A DNA stretch of 8,854 bases from Chloroflexota bacterium (GCA_022566975.1 JADFHV010000074.1:1-8854); one strand, 5' to 3'. Numbered from the stretch's first letter, positions 1 through 6,110 are shown. Numbers and translations are program-made. Notes: generated from the letters alone by a model not told the origin.

Positions 1-187
1 GAAGTACATGGCGGTAGGTCTTCACCGCCTCCTTTTCCAGCAGATTGCGCTCGAGTTCCTTGTTCTTCTCGTCGAGTTCCAGATTGAGTTCGGCGATCTG
101 GTGTTGCAGATTGCGCTGGTAGCTCCGATCTGGGTAGTCCGTGCGCCTGGCGCCGATGCTCGAACAACTCCAGCTGTCGAGGCTCAA
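1..187 (-). CDS. 5' end of an unrecognised coiled-coil protein gene, cut by the window edge
   Basis: Read on the minus strand this stretch is open and gives about 62 residues. After a short Ser/Arg-rich start come QHQIAELNLELDEKNKELE and then RNLLEKEAVKTYRHVL, with leucines and isoleucines at heptad-like spacing and many charged residues: a typical coiled coil. The plus-strand reading is the implausible complement (LVLLVEFQIEFGDLVLQ), so the minus strand is the more likely coding strand. No ATG or GTG lies near the expected start. TTG at 187 (or 190) is preceded by CAGGA about 5 bases upstream and is the best guess. The gene is divergent from the herA-like gene, with starts only 24 bases apart. 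The product is not recognised; a coiled-coil segment alone does not give a function. Confidence 0.5.
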   Translation of the reverse strand, partial: MSLDSWSCSSIGARRTDYPDRSYQRNLQHQIAELNLELDEKNKELERNLLEKEAVKTYRHVL

Positions 188-197
188 CAACGTCCTG

Positions 198-204
198 AAG
201 AGGA
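198..204 (+). promoter_or_regulatory. Ribosome binding site that fixes the herA-like start
   Basis: GAAGAGG lies 7 bases before the GTG at 212. It is the only good Shine-Dalgarno sequence near the beginning of the reading frame, and it decides for GTG 212 against the ATG at position 8, which lies inside the opposite-strand coiled-coil gene. Confidence 0.6.
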
Positions 205-211
205 TCGCGAC

Positions 212-1882
212 GTGACCTCCGGCGTACACACAGACGGCTCGGGTCCCGACAATGGGGAGGCTACGCGCCTGGGAATGGTGGTCTCCGGGTCGCTGGCCGA
301 CGGCGTGGAGGTGAAGCTCGACCCCGGCACGTCCATCGAGGACGTGAAGGTCGGCAGGTACGTCACCATAGAGGGCGACCGGATGCGCTTCTTCGGGGTG
401 GTGACCGGCGTCTCCCTGGGCTCCACCGATCCAAGCCTGAAGCTCAACCCGCCCGACGTGTCCAACCCATTTGTCGCGGAGGTCGTCTCGGGGACCACGG
501 CCTTCGGCATGGTCGACGTCGAGCCGGTGCTCACCCTCGCCGCCGACCCGCTGGAGGCCATCGACGGTCCGCAACCCGCCAAGACCGTTCCTGCCCACTT
601 TTCCGCCGTGTCGCTGGCGTCCGACCGCGACGTGCAGCTCGTCTTTGGGTCCGAGGACGAGCGCCACTTCTTCATCGGCAACCCACTGGACATGGAGGCC
701 AGGCTCTGCCTTGACATGGAGGAGCTCGTCCGGCGCAGCGTCGGCGTCTTCGGAAAGACGGGCACCGGCAAGACCTTCCTGACACGGCTGCTGCTCATCG
801 GCATACTCCAGAGTGGGGCGGCCGTCAACCTGGTGTTCGACATGCAGAGCGAGTACGGGTGGAAGGGGTTCAGCGAGGACAGCCGGGAGGTAAAGGGACT
901 GAAGCAGCTCTTCACTTCCCGGGTCGCCGTCTTCTCGCTGGACGAGGACAGCTCGCGGCGGCGCGGGCTGACCCCCGACTACGTGGTCAGGATCGGCTAT
1001 CAGGAGATTGAGCCCGAGGACATCCAGGTGCTCCGGGACATGTGGGGCCTCTCCGACATCGCCGTCGAAGCGGCCTTCTCCCTGGAGCGCCGCTTCGGCT
1101 CCCGGCGATGGCTCCGAGAGTTCCTGGCCATGGACAGGCCCGGGGTGCTGGAGCTGGCGGAGGAGCTGAGCGTCAACCAGAGTGCACTGAGCGCCCTCTC
1201 CAACCGGCTGGGCCGGCTCCGGCGCCTCGGATTCATGGACGAAAACTCGGCGCACGACTCGGTGGGCCAGATCCTCGACTATCTCAACAGGGGCATACAC
1301 GTCGTGCTGGAGTTCGGCCGCTACGGCGCCGACGTCTCCGCCTACGTGCTGGTCGCCAACCTCCTTACCCGGAGAATCCACGAGAGCTACGCCCGGATGG
1401 CTGAGGAGGCTCAGGGCGAGGATGCTCGGAAACCCAGGCCTCTGGTGATCACCATAGAGGAGGCCCACAAGTACCTGAGCCCCGGTGTTGCCGGTCAGAC
1501 CATCTTCGGCACCATAGCCAGAGAGATGCGAAAACACAACGTGACCCTGCTGGTGGTGGACCAGCGGCCCAGCGGCATCGACCCCGAGGTGATGAGCCAG
1601 CTCGGCACCAAGATCACATGCCTGCTGGACAACGAGCGGGACATAGACGCCGTTCTGACCGGGGTCTCGGGCAGCCGGAAGCTGCGCGGGGTGTTGTCGC
1701 GGCTCGAGTCCAAGCAACAGGCGCTGGTCTTTGGGCACGCACTGCCGATGCCGGTGGTCATCCACACGCGGGACTACGGGACGCCCGAGTCCTACCGCGA
1801 GCTTGGCTTCATGGAGGCGGCGGAGCTCAAGGCCCAGATGGAACGCGACGTCGAAGACCTCTTCGGCCCGCCGGAAAACTGA
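212..1882 (+). CDS. HerA/DUF87-type ATPase (DNA translocase-like ATP-binding protein)
   Basis: Encodes 556 residues. Residues about 20-70 resemble the HAS-barrel domain found at the N-terminus of HerA and related ATPases. The RecA-like core has a Walker A GKTGTGKT at residues 181-188, a Walker B LVITIEEAH at about 412-419, and the family signature QRPSGIDPEVMSQ from residue 451. HerA proteins are hexameric ATPases that pump DNA and, in archaea and some bacteria, work with the NurA nuclease in end resection; no NurA gene is visible here. The frame is open back to position 8, but those first 68 codons are antisense to the coiled-coil gene, and GTG 212 has a good ribosome binding site. Length suits the bacterial HerA-like family. 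The family call is firm; a role in repair rather than in defence or conjugation-like transfer is inference. Confidence 0.9.
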   Translation: MTSGVHTDGSGPDNGEATRLGMVVSGSLADGVEVKLDPGTSIEDVKVGRYVTIEGDRMRFFGVVTGVSLGSTDPSLKLNPPDVSNPFVAEVVSGTTAFGMVDVEPVLTLAADPLEAIDGPQPAKTVPAHFSAVSLASDRDVQLVFGSEDERHFFIGNPLDMEARLCLDMEELVRRSVGVFGKTGTGKTFLTRLLLIGILQSGAAVNLVFDMQSEYGWKGFSEDSREVKGLKQLFTSRVAVFSLDEDSSRRRGLTPDYVVRIGYQEIEPEDIQVLRDMWGLSDIAVEAAFSLERRFGSRRWLREFLAMDRPGVLELAEELSVNQSALSALSNRLGRLRRLGFMDENSAHDSVGQILDYLNRGIHVVLEFGRYGADVSAYVLVANLLTRRIHESYARMAEEAQGEDARKPRPLVITIEEAHKYLSPGVAGQTIFGTIAREMRKHNVTLLVVDQRPSGIDPEVMSQLGTKITCLLDNERDIDAVLTGVSGSRKLRGVLSRLESKQQALVFGHALPMPVVIHTRDYGTPESYRELGFMEAAELKAQMERDVEDLFGPPEN

Positions 1883-1912
1883 GGTGGGCTTGAGGAGGAG
1901 CCGGGTCCCCGC

Positions 1913-1921
1913 TGCTACAAT
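1913..1921 (+). promoter_or_regulatory. Extended -10 promoter for hicBA
   Basis: TGCTACAAT is an extended -10 element (TGn plus TACAAT, five of six matches to TATAAT). It lies in the 61-base gap after herA and 22 bases before the hicB ATG. The best -35-like hexamer, TTGAGG at 1890-1895, is 20 bases upstream, which is too far for a standard promoter, so the extended -10 would carry the recognition. It suggests that the toxin-antitoxin pair is transcribed independently of herA. No operator-like palindrome is obvious around it. Confidence 0.5.
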
Positions 1922-1943
1922 AGGCAGGTGGAGGATCAGGGAT

Positions 1944-2201
1944 ATGCAGAAGTTGATGCCCAAGGACAAGCTGAAGATCACCAAGGATGGGATTGAGTAT
2001 GAGTTTGAGGTAGCCGAGGAGGGCGGTTATTTCGTGGCCGTGCCTGAGCTCCCCGGATGCGTTTCCGAAGGAGAGACCTTCGAAGAGGCCTGGGAAATGA
2101 TCCAGGATGCCATGAACGGGTGGCTCCACGTCGCTCGCGAGCACGGCGATCCGATACCCAGTCGATTCCTGCATCTAGCACAACCCGCTCCCAATGGCTA
2201 G
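1944..2201 (+). CDS. hicB: HicB-family antitoxin
   Basis: An 85-residue protein with the HicB partial RNase H-like fold signature: EYEFEVAEEGGYFVAVPELPG at residues 18-38, followed by CVSEGETFEEAWEMIQDAM. HicB proteins bind and neutralise the HicA mRNA interferase. The start at ATG 1944 has GGAGG 9 bases upstream; ATG 1956 is an alternative. After the core the protein ends within about 20 residues, leaving no room for the C-terminal ribbon-helix-helix or HTH domain of longer HicB proteins, so it probably neutralises toxin without being a conventional DNA-binding repressor. It is upstream of hicA and overlaps it by 8 bases, so the two are translationally coupled. The order is antitoxin first, the reverse of classic hicAB. 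Confidence 0.9.
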   Translation: MQKLMPKDKLKITKDGIEYEFEVAEEGGYFVAVPELPGCVSEGETFEEAWEMIQDAMNGWLHVAREHGDPIPSRFLHLAQPAPNG

Positions 2202-2421
2202 ACGGCTGCCAGCCGTCAGGCCGCGGCAGATGGTGGCCGCACTCAGACGAGCAGGGTTTGTCGAGGAGCGTCAGACCGGCAGCCATCTGATATTGAGGCA
2301 TCCAGAGCGTCGAGCCAAGGTTAGCGTACCCCTGCACAACCGAGACCTGGGCAGAGGCATCATGCTGGCTTTGATACGGGCCGCCGGATTGACGCCCGAG
2401 GAATTTGCCAATCTGCTCTAG
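2194..2421 (+). CDS. hicA: HicA-family mRNA interferase toxin
   Basis: A 75-residue protein of normal HicA length. The double-stranded RNA-binding-like fold is visible in order: the N-terminal helix region (QMVAALRRAGF), the catalytic-histidine motif TGSH with His31, the strand LILRHPE, then SVPLHNRDLGRGIMLALIRA and the closing helix LTPEEFANLL. HicA toxins cleave mRNA and need the conserved histidine, which is present, so the toxin looks intact. The ATG lies inside the last codons of hicB (ATG overlapping GGC-TAG), which ties toxin synthesis to antitoxin translation. No ribosome binding site of its own is needed or clearly visible. The pair is complete and not obviously decayed. Confidence 0.92.
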   Translation: MARRLPAVRPRQMVAALRRAGFVEERQTGSHLILRHPERRAKVSVPLHNRDLGRGIMLALIRAAGLTPEEFANLL

Positions 2422-2430
2422 GGGAGGCCT

Positions 2431-2455
2431 GAGGGCACGGCGCGCTGTGCCCCTC
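2431..2455 (+). other. Hairpin between hicA and the next gene
   Basis: GGGCAC (2433-2438) pairs with GTGCCC (2447-2452) around an 8-base GC-rich loop, and GA/TC extend the stem past one bulged C. No T-run follows, so it is a poor intrinsic terminator. It sits in the 43 bases separating hicA from the next start codon and could limit read-through or affect translation of the downstream gene. Confidence 0.4.
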
Positions 2456-2464
2456 CCAAGGCCG

Positions 2465-3688
2465 GTGAAACACGAACTGCTGGAGCATGCCGTGGCCGAG
2501 CGAAAGAAGATAGCCGCGGTCGTTACGGTCTACTTTCCCGGCTCCCACGCCGATCTGATCGTCTCCAAGCTCGCCAGGGGCTTTCCCACGGATGACGGTC
2601 TTCTCGAACCCCATGTTGACCTGGTCTCCATGTACATGGACCAGGTCCACTGGGGGGACGTGGGGATGGAGCTTGCCAGAGAGCACGGTATCACCGTCTA
2701 TCCCAGCGTCCGTTCGGCGCTCACCCTGACACCCCCAAGCGCGACCGGTCACTGGCCCACGGCCAGAGACTGGCAGGACGGGGAGCTTGCGGTGGACGGC
2801 GTGGTGCTTATCGGCGAGCACGGGGACTACGCGGCGAACGAGCGGGACCGCCGCCTGTATCCCCGCCGCTATCTCTTCGAGCAGATTTGTGGAGTCATCG
2901 CCGCTTCAGGCCGCTCCGTGCCCGTCTTCAACGACAAGCACCTGGCCTACAACTGGGCGGACGCCCTGTGGATGTACGAGCGCGCCCGAGACCTTAGCGT
3001 GCCTTTTATGGCCGGCTCCTCCTTGCCACTCGTCCGTCGCGAACCGGAGCTGGAGCACGAGGTAGGTACGCCCATCGAAGAGGCGTTATCCATCGGCTAC
3101 ATTAACTGGTACCACACCGGTCTGGACTCGTACGGATTTCACGCCCTCGAGGCGCTACAGTGCATGGTGGAGCGACGGAGCGGCGGCGAGACCGGAATCG
3201 CGGCGGTGCAGTGCCTCGAGGGCGATGCGGTCTGGGAGGCCAGAGACAGGGGGGTCTGGTCACGCGAGCTCGCCGAGGCGGCCGAGGCCCTGGTCGAGCC
3301 CAAGAAGGCGGGCCGCATGGAGGACAATTGCGAGAGCCCCGCGGTCTTTCTCCTCGAATATACGGACGGCCTTCGCGCGTACACACTGATACTCCCAGGG
3401 CACCTGCAAGGGTTCGGATATGCCTCACGGGTGAACGGCGAGGTGGAGGCCACCGGCTACAACCCCAGCGACGACCCCGACCAGCCCTTCAGCTATCTGG
3501 CGCTGAACATCCAGAAGATGTTCCTGACAGGCGAGCCTCAGTACCCGGTAGAGCGCACCCTGCTGGTCAGCGGCGCTCTGGACGCGCTCATGGAGTCGCG
3601 TTACCTGGGACACGTTCGGGTGGAGACGCCGCACCTGGACGTCGCTTACGGCCCCTATGAGAAGGCGCCCCTGCGCGCCGGTCGGTAA
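2465..3688 (+). CDS. Conserved protein with Gfo/Idh/MocA-like N-terminus, function unknown
   Basis: Encodes about 407 residues from GTG 2465. The N-terminus KIAAVVTVYFPGSHADLIVSK looks like the first strand and turn of a Rossmann-type domain, as in Gfo/Idh/MocA oxidoreductases, although the usual GxGxxG loop is replaced by a P-G-S-H-A-D motif. Other distinctive motifs are GEHGDY at residues 117-122, an N-E-x5-YPRR stretch just after it, NDKH at 156-159 and MAGSSLP at 182-188. I recall similar uncharacterised proteins in Planctomycetes and Chloroflexota, often labelled Gfo/Idh/MocA-like. There is no signal peptide or membrane segment. The start is uncertain: ATG 2405 and GTG 2447 are in frame but add a non-protein-like R/P-rich leader, while homologue-like sequence begins close to GTG 2465; none has a strong ribosome binding site. 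Substrate and reaction are unknown. Confidence 0.8.
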   Translation: MKHELLEHAVAERKKIAAVVTVYFPGSHADLIVSKLARGFPTDDGLLEPHVDLVSMYMDQVHWGDVGMELAREHGITVYPSVRSALTLTPPSATGHWPTARDWQDGELAVDGVVLIGEHGDYAANERDRRLYPRRYLFEQICGVIAASGRSVPVFNDKHLAYNWADALWMYERARDLSVPFMAGSSLPLVRREPELEHEVGTPIEEALSIGYINWYHTGLDSYGFHALEALQCMVERRSGGETGIAAVQCLEGDAVWEARDRGVWSRELAEAAEALVEPKKAGRMEDNCESPAVFLLEYTDGLRAYTLILPGHLQGFGYASRVNGEVEATGYNPSDDPDQPFSYLALNIQKMFLTGEPQYPVERTLLVSGALDALMESRYLGHVRVETPHLDVAYGPYEKAPLRAGR

Positions 3689-3773
3689 GCAGGGTCTTTC
3701 GGTCCGTTGTCATCCGGTCCCTGGACTGAAGGCGTTAAACAAAATAATTGATGCGTCGGTGCGATAGTACGGC

Positions 3774-3855
3774 CCTTCGACATGCTCAAGGCGAACGGTA
3801 CTATCCCCGTTCGTGGTGAGCCCTTCGACAAACTCAGGACGGGCTTGTCGAACCA
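3774..3855. repeat. Intergenic palindromic repeat, copy 1 (CCTTCGACA family)
   Basis: Two nested inverted repeats make up the element: CGAACGG (3792-3798) with CCGTTCG (3807-3813), and TTCGACAA (3824-3831) with TTGTCGAA (3845-3852). The motif CCTTCGACA followed by CTCA-GG occurs twice within it. The same CCTTCGACA...CGAACGG...CCGTTCGTGGTG arrangement recurs at 8790-8839. It resembles the REP-like intergenic repeats common in environmental bacterial genomes. Nothing in it encodes a transposase. Confidence 0.8.
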
Positions 3856-3866
3856 TGAAGACTACC

Positions 3867-4016
3867 TGTCATTCCGAGTCCCGACACGTCGGGAGACGAG
3901 GAATCCGGGGTGGGGATGGCCTTCGCGAACCTGGTCATCGCCCCACCTCCCCAGGTTCCTCGTCGCCCCGAACCTCTCCAGGCTTCGTGGATTGCCTTGG
4001 GCTCCTCGGAATGACA
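3867..4016. repeat. 150-bp MITE-like element with 12-bp perfect terminal inverted repeats
   Basis: TGTCATTCCGAG (3867-3878) and its exact reverse complement CTCGGAATGACA (4005-4016) bound the element. Inside are a second, nested inverted repeat GACGAGGAA (3895-3903) with TTCCTCGTC (3956-3964) and the palindrome TCCCGACACGTCGGGA (3879-3894). Just outside, GAAGA (3857-3861) is complementary to TCTTC (4017-4021). No clear direct target-site duplication is seen. There is no coding capacity, which fits a non-autonomous mobile element or a structured intergenic repeat. Confidence 0.75.
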
Positions 4017-4099
4017 TCTTCGGTTAGGTGTTACGCCCGCGAGTAACATAATTCGTTGCCGACCATAAGTCCGGGGTTACCCCGCCCTCGTAACTTGAA

Positions 4100-4119
4100 C
4101 CTGGGACTTCAGTCCCAGG
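4100..4119 (-). terminator. Possible terminator hairpin after the M19 gene
   Basis: CCTGGGAC (4100-4107) and GTCCCAGG (4112-4119) form a perfect 8-bp stem with a 4-base loop, 36 bases beyond the stop codon of the minus-strand dipeptidase-like gene. In that direction the stem is followed by TTCAAGTTA, only a weak T-run, so termination is possible but not certain. Confidence 0.4.
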
Positions 4120-4154
4120 GGACAATCGAAAGACCCTCGGCGGTAGCCGGTCAC

Positions 4155-5366
4155 CTATCCCACTACGTCGCGGAACACGCGCAAGAAGTTCAGTCCAAGA
4201 AGCTTGCGCAGCTCCTCCTCGTTGAACCCTCGCTCCGCCAGCGCGACCGTCAGGTTGGGCCAGTCGCGGAAGTCGTTGTACCCGACGATGTGGTACTCGT
4301 TCCCCAGACGGTGCTCCTCCATTCTGAACCCCGAGTAGTTGAACGTACCGGGTAGGGGAGAGGCGAAATCGTCGTGCATGTCGGCAGGCCACTCGATCAT
4401 CGAGTCGGTGCCGGGACCGGGCCCCGCCTTGTCCGTCCCGATGCCGACGTGGTCGATGCCCATCACGTCCACCAGGTGCGCGACATGGTCTACGAAGTCT
4501 TCCAGCGTGGCCTCCGTAGTCTCCTGGATGAAACCGGGGATGACGACCGCCCCGAAGAACCCTCCCTTGTCCCCTATGGCCTTGGCAAGCTCGTCGCCCT
4601 TGCCCCGGTCGTGATAGCAGACCGCCGCGCTGCACGAGTGTGAGACGACGACCGGGGACGTGGACGTCTCCAGGGCGTCCCACCCCACCTGCTCGCTGCA
4701 ATGGCTCACGTCTACAAGTATGTTCAGAGAATTGAGGCGTTCCACCACGGCTTTCCCGAAGTAGGTCAGCCCGCTCTTGTGGATCTCGGTGCACCCCTCT
4801 CCCACTATCGTTCCAAGGTTGTAGGTGAGCTGACACATCCGCAGCCCCATGTTGTGGAACATGTCGATGCGTTGGAGCTGGTCGCTGAACGGGGTCGTGT
4901 TCTGAAAGTCGATGACCAGGCCGAACTTGTTCTCCCGGTGAGCCCGCTCCATGTCGTCGGCCTTGAGTACAAGCATCATCCGATCGTCCAGAGCGTCGAC
5001 GATGGACCTGGCCTGGGCTATGCCTGTGACGGATTTTTCGAAGGCCTGGTCGATGGGGCCCGGCCCCGCGTAGGTCCCGCACGCCACGTTGACCCCGGAA
5101 GCCGCCCAGAAGTCCAGGTACTGCTCCCGCACCTCGCCCGAGGTCTGTATCTCGCGAGCGGCCATGGCCTGGAGCAGCGGTGCCGCCTGCCCTCGCGTCA
5201 TCCTCCGGGCGTGATACTCCTGTAGGGCGGCTCTCATGTTCTCCGTGAACAGGAATCCGCTGGTCGCCGGAGGCTGCTGGCTGTCGACGACCAGCGCCTC
5301 CCTGTGAAGCTGTCTCGCCTCCTCGGCGCTGAGAACGGGACTCCTTATCTTTTCCCTTACAGCCAT
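4155..5366 (-). CDS. M19-family (membrane dipeptidase-like) protein with altered metal site
   Basis: Encodes 403 residues, the usual size for peptidase family M19, which in its classic form is a dizinc dipeptidase with an amidohydrolase-like TIM barrel. Family features present: DVSHCS (His222), VVVSHS (His243), HDRGKGDEL around Arg254, HVGIGTD (Asp312) and the C-terminal GLNFLRVFRDV. Features lost: the N-terminal HxD metal motif (usually DGHxDxP) reads DSQQPP at 28-33, and the bridging glutamate region reads VIDFQN with Asp153. Start ATG 5366 has a perfect AAGGAGG 6 bases upstream, which excludes the longer frame to 5474. No signal peptide or lipobox is seen, so a cytoplasmic location is inferred. 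It is probably an amidohydrolase-like enzyme of other specificity, or one with a single metal; dipeptidase activity should not be assumed. Confidence 0.88.
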   Translation of the reverse strand: MAVREKIRSPVLSAEEARQLHREALVVDSQQPPATSGFLFTENMRAALQEYHARRMTRGQAAPLLQAMAAREIQTSGEVREQYLDFWAASGVNVACGTYAGPGPIDQAFEKSVTGIAQARSIVDALDDRMMLVLKADDMERAHRENKFGLVIDFQNTTPFSDQLQRIDMFHNMGLRMCQLTYNLGTIVGEGCTEIHKSGLTYFGKAVVERLNSLNILVDVSHCSEQVGWDALETSTSPVVVSHSCSAAVCYHDRGKGDELAKAIGDKGGFFGAVVIPGFIQETTEATLEDFVDHVAHLVDVMGIDHVGIGTDKAGPGPGTDSMIEWPADMHDDFASPLPGTFNYSGFRMEEHRLGNEYHIVGYNDFRDWPNLTVALAERGFNEEELRKLLGLNFLRVFRDVVG

Positions 5367-5372
5367 GAGTTG

Positions 5373-5379
5373 CCTCCTT
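5373..5379 (-). promoter_or_regulatory. Strong ribosome binding site of the M19 gene
   Basis: On the minus strand AAGGAGG stands 6 bases before ATG 5366. It fixes that start and shows that the in-frame extension up to 5474, which would run through the hairpin at 5455-5488, is not translated. Confidence 0.85.
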
Positions 5380-5454
5380 GGGTAGGGTCTTCTGCAGCGA
5401 CCGAAAAGGACACATCTCAGATGCGGCCTCAGAGTATCACAACTACGCCCCGAC

Positions 5455-5488
5455 CCGTGGGGGCGCACGGCCATGCGCCCCTACACGG
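5455..5488. repeat. Strong intergenic hairpin / palindromic repeat
   Basis: CCGTG (5455-5459) and GGGGCGCA (5460-5467) pair with TGCGCCCC (5474-5481) and CACGG (5484-5488) around a 6-base loop that is itself nearly self-complementary. It lies in the 231-base gap between the two minus-strand genes, downstream of the metallopeptidase and upstream of the M19 gene. No T-run follows on either strand, so it looks more like an intergenic repeat than a standard terminator. The rest of this gap (5367-5454 and 5489-5597) shows nothing certain; TGTGATACT read on the minus strand near 5430-5440 is a weak extended -10 candidate for the M19 gene. Confidence 0.65.
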
Positions 5489-5597
5489 CGCGTCTGCCCG
5501 ACACGTCATCGTGTTAGGGCGGTTGTCTCCCCTGCCTGAGAGCGAAGGCGGCGCCGTCAGGGTCAGCGAATTTGGCGAAGGGTCTATGCGAAGGGGA

Positions 5598-5960
5598 CTA
5601 TACGCCTATCTCGTGAAGGCGGTCGTCGTCGATGCCGAAGTGGTGCGCGACCTCGTGCACCACGGTCATGCGGACCTCCTCGATGATCTCCTCCTCGGTC
5701 GAGCAGAGCTCCTCGATGGCGTCCTGGAACAGCGTGATCTTGTCGGGAAGGACCAGGTCGTAGTTATACCGGTCGGGCAGCGGGATCCCCTCGTACAGCC
5801 CCATCAGGTAGTGGTCTTCGTCGATGCCGGCGCCGGCGAGCTGGTCCGGAGTAGCCCAGCCCTCAACCACCACGTCCACGTTCTCCAGCCGCGCCTTGAT
5901 CTCGTCGGGGATGTTCCCCAGCGCCTCACGGACCAGCCTCTCGAACTGTGCGCGCGTCAT
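5598..5960 (-). CDS. Small zincin-like metallopeptidase (HExxH, PF06262-type)
   Basis: A 120-residue protein with the zinc motif HEVAHHFGIDDDRLHE at residues 102-117 (metal ligands His102 and His106, catalytic Glu103), preceded by the family-typical N-terminus FERLVREALGNIP and the middle stretch LVLPDKITLFQDAIEE. This matches the short 'metallopeptidase family protein' group, whose substrate is unknown. The protein is very acidic towards its C-terminus and has no signal peptide or membrane segment, so it should be cytoplasmic. The start at ATG 5960 gives the usual family length; a GTG at 5981 is in frame and would add seven residues, and neither has a strong ribosome binding site. It is transcribed in the same direction as the M19 gene but is separated from it by 231 bases and a hairpin, so a shared operon is not clear. 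Confidence 0.88.
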   Translation of the reverse strand: MTRAQFERLVREALGNIPDEIKARLENVDVVVEGWATPDQLAGAGIDEDHYLMGLYEGIPLPDRYNYDLVLPDKITLFQDAIEELCSTEEEIIEEVRMTVVHEVAHHFGIDDDRLHEIGV

Positions 5961-6110
5961 GCTGAAGAGTGTACAGGACACCGGCCTGCTTCGGCACCCT
6001 CTCGGACGAAGAGGAGGTCGTACGAAGAGAAGGCCTCACCTCATGACCGCGGGCGCGGCCCGCGGGGTGTCGGGCGGGACACAGCCGGGCGTGGGCTCCG
6101 ACGCGAGTGC

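Larger units (their letters stand above)
3689..4154. other. Gene-free gap between convergent genes, filled with repeats and hairpins
   Basis: Both flanking genes end here. The short open frames inside cross palindromic DNA and do not resemble proteins. It holds an A+T-richer stretch (3737-3751), two repeat elements (3774-3855 and 3867-4016), small inverted repeats (GTTAC 4030-4034 with GTAAC 4043-4047; CGGGG 4072-4076 with CCCCG 4080-4084) and a perfect 8-bp hairpin at 4100-4119. No classic T-tailed terminator is visible for either gene. Confidence 0.7.

Noticed and set aside
8..211. N-terminal extension of the ATPase (start at ATG 8)
   Set aside because: It reads as the complement of a coiled coil, has no ribosome binding site, and a good site precedes GTG 212.
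184..915. Long minus-strand open frame of 243 codons under the ATPase
   Set aside because: Ser/Thr/Pro-rich low-complexity protein antisense to a well-supported gene; a typical high-GC shadow.
3782..4049. Three short open frames in the convergent gap
   Set aside because: They consist of inverted-repeat sequence and read differently on both strands; no ribosome binding site or family resemblance.
3774..4119. CRISPR array
   Set aside because: The repeats are palindromic, of unequal length and not separated by regular unique spacers; no cas gene is present.
4024..5415. 463-codon minus-strand open frame over the M19 gene
   Set aside because: Arg/Gly-rich, frame-shifted shadow of the M19 gene, which has family motifs and a strong ribosome binding site.
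5367..5474. N-terminal extension of the M19 protein, which could suggest a signal peptide
   Set aside because: The added residues are Arg/Cys-rich, not a signal peptide, and AAGGAGG lies directly before ATG 5366.
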